64,000 nt of DNA. Origin: Entoloma clypeatum. Lineage: Eukaryota; Basidiomycota; Agaricomycetes; Agaricales; Entolomataceae. Location of the stretch: the NCBI GenBank assembly GCA_963565915.1, contig OY751492.1, positions 3,906,001-3,970,000 of the forward strand. Reading direction: 5' to 3'. The position numbers and the translations under genes are program-made. Shown here piece by piece: positions 62,385 to 64,000 of this stretch. Numbering within the stretch: the stretch's first letter is position 1; the number at the start of each line of letters is the position of its first letter. The notes beneath the pieces were generated by a model. The model searched no databases. It was given only the letters and a program-made list of their open reading frames with translations, and was not told the DNA's origin.

Positions 62385-64000
62385 TCAGAGCGATGTGAGC
62401 GGACCCGGTTTGTCAGGATAAGCGGAGTGAAAGTCGAAGACAAGCTCGGGGGCGTTTTCCAATTCATTGGCTGGTAGCCAAGAGAATTCTTCATCAGTGT
62501 TTTCATATCCTAACCAACAGATGAAATATAGTAGCTTGCAGCTACGTTGTCGGTCGATCTTTGAGTCGACTATTTCAGCGATCTTGTACTCAAGTTCTCC
62601 GTCAATGTCAATCGGAGGAGGTGGAGGTTGGGTCTGATTCAGAATGGTGTTCGGAGTTGCGGGTTCAAGCATGGAGACGTGGTAGACGGGGTGAACACTG
62701 CGTAATGTGTTGGGGAGTCGGAGGGTAAAGGAGTGTGTGCCGGATTGTGCAATGATCTCGTATGGTCCCAAGTACTTTTCTGAGAGTTTCTTGGATGGGC
62801 GTGTTGTGCGGAAGAACTGTGCTTTGACAAAAACCTGTTGTCCAACAGAGAATGTCGGAGCTGCGATCCGATCATTGTCGGAGGACTTTTGGTAACATCG
62901 TTGAGCGTCGGAGATGGTGGATTTCAGTTCTTGGTGAAGTTCGTCTAAGTCGGTCACAAAGGATCAGGCTCGGGAAGAGGCAAGGTCTCGTTCTGGGTGA
63001 ACAGTAATGTTTGGATGGTAACCCTTGTTAGCAAAGAAGCGAGATATGCCAGTGGTAGCACTAGGTGCGTTGTTGTATGCGAACTCTGCAATCGGAAGGA
63101 GAGCGGACCAGTTGTCCTGTTGGTAGTTGCAGAATATCCGCAAGTACTGTTCGAGGGTCTGGTTAGTGTGTTCGGTTTGGCCATCGCCTTGGGGGTGGTA
63201 ACCGGAGGTGAAGTGGAGGGTCATGTTTAGAGTCTTTCCGAGAGATTGGAAGAATCAGGAGATGAATTCGGGGCCGCGGTTGGAGGTGACATGTTCGGGG
63301 ACGCCGTGTTTAGAGAAGACATGTAATACAAAGAGTATGGCAAGGTCTTTGGAGGTGCAGTGAATGGTTGTTGGAATGAAGATACTTAATCGGTCAACGA
63401 TAATGAGGATGGAGTCAAAGTTGTCAGAGGTCGGAAGGGTCTTGATGAAATCCATTGAGATAGAATTCCAAGGACCGGGGATTGGGAGCTGTTTGAGTAG
63501 GCCATAAGGCTTGTGTCTTTGTGGCTTCGATCGCATGCAAGTGGTACATGACTTGCAATAGTGTTTAACGAAATCTCGTATTCCGGGCCAGGTATAATCA
63601 CACTGAATGAGACTGAGTGTCTTGTTCTGACCTGGGTGTCCAGCAAGCATATGATTGTGCTTGTGCTGTAGGACTTGGAGTTGGAGGTTGTCGGAGTCGG
63701 GAACGTATATCCGATCGTCATGTCGGAGGAAACCATCGGGGTCGAGAGACCAGCGGGGTTTAGGATCTTTAGAAAGAGTGTCGTAAAGAGTGTCGGAAGG
63801 GAGTGCTGTGAGTATGTCGTGGTGAAGCTTTTCTGTGTCCATGATAATGGTTGCACGGAGGACAGGCTCAAGGAGTTGAGTCGTGCGAACTGAAGCGGAG
63901 AGCTGTTCTTGCGAAAAGACTGGTCGGAGGTTGGTCAGATTGATGTCGACGTAGTCGCTATTTCCCCCTTTAGGGTAGACATCCCAACGTCTAGTTAGAG
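62385..64000 (-). pseudogene. pol: I pol, 3' part, two stops
   Basis: One frame throughout, broken by TGA at 63255 and 62964, both where F has Arg. It enters from the window edge in the RNase H tail (TRRWDVYPKGGNSDY). The HHCC finger has HPGQNKTLS...CTTC (about 63640-63540). The integrase core has SMDFIKTLP, TSNRGPEFIS (the second catalytic Asp reads Asn here) and HPQGDGQTEHTNQ. The chromodomain is LLYFICWLGYENTDEEFSWLP (about 62530-62470), and the stop is at 62385. Close to F and B. Confidence 0.87.

Larger units (their letters stand above)
39717..64000 (-). mobile_element. Element J: Ty3/Gypsy chromovirus, host of Nest 2 (extends past window)
   Basis: The 3' LTR is 39717-40140. Pol fragments are at 40151-41765, gag and the start of protease at 60293-60814, all on the minus strand. 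G2 splits the gag-protease gap (TSD TGAGC), and I interrupts gag at 60815. The 5' LTR of J lies beyond the window. J has large internal deletions in RT and integrase, so it was probably dead before some of the later insertions. Confidence 0.85.
60815..64000 (-). mobile_element. Element I: Ty3/Gypsy chromovirus inserted in J (extends past window)
   Basis: The 3' LTR is 60815-61290 (476 bp). Then come the antisense gene and pol, which leaves the window in RNase H. The outer flank CCAGG (60810-60814) would be one TSD copy. Pol and the antisense gene place it near F and B. Confidence 0.88.

Noticed and set aside
1..64000. CRISPR arrays, rRNA genes, bacterial-type operons or replication origins
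   Set aside because: None seen; the content and introns are eukaryotic and the repeats are explained by LTR elements.

Overview
This window is almost entirely transposable-element DNA from a fungus, most likely an agaricomycete basidiomycete. That assignment is an inference from chromodomain Ty3/Gypsy elements, introns of about 50 nt with GTGAGT/GTAAGT donors, and a degenerate GRF-zinc-finger gene of a type common in mushroom genomes. There is no ordinary gene cluster. The DNA is two stacks of LTR retrotransposons nested inside one another, separated by about 3.2 kb of older sequence (36510-39716). Target-site duplications (TSDs), LTR pairing and interrupted reading frames allow the insertion order to be read.

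Nest 1 (762-36509) is one Ty3/Gypsy element on the minus strand, called A here, with TSD CAACC. Two elements landed in it. F1 (1349-16977, plus, TSD AAGTC) sits near its 3' end, and B (19911-33015, plus, TSD TCCTC) sits inside its RNase H codons. F1 was itself hit by H (5368-7070, a truncated foreign element), by a relative that now survives as a solo LTR (7352-7927, TSD ACTTG), and by G1 (9896-16046, TSD CTTCT). The 5' LTR of B was hit by the Ty1/Copia element C (20007-25753, minus, TSD ATGCA).

Nest 2 (39717 to the window end) is Gypsy element J on the minus strand. It was hit by G2 (41766-60292, TSD TGAGC) and by I (60815 to the end, minus). Copia E inserted into the gag of G2 (TSD ATTTA), Gypsy F2 inserted into the leader of E, and Copia D inserted into the gag of F2. 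D and E then appear to have recombined: D's left LTR is unlike the right LTR, while the right LTR and its flank match the distant E LTR at 42241. The 5' end of F2 was lost in this event. The surviving Copia has one uninterrupted 1575-codon gag-pol frame.

Features shared by the Gypsy families: pol ends in a chromodomain. Wherever the primer-binding site can be seen, it is 2 nt after the LTR and complementary to about 11 nt of the element's own LTR, 32-33 nt downstream of a TATA box; this is the arrangement of Tf1/sushi-type self-priming. Pol lies in the -1 frame relative to gag, with a slippery heptamer next to the gag stop. The Copia elements instead have a primer site complementary to the anticodon region of initiator tRNA-Met.

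The most interesting signal is in the 3' (env-position) region. Families F, B and I each carry a convergent antisense gene with one intron of 48-50 nt. Splicing joins two cysteine triads into CX2CX6CX(8-11)CX2CX6C, the spacing of fungal Zn(II)2Cys6 clusters, between a charged coiled-coil N-terminus and an acidic tail ending in a basic patch. Families A and G have different, sense-strand third ORFs. Decay is dominated by CpG transitions: most premature stops are TGA where a related intact copy has CGA.
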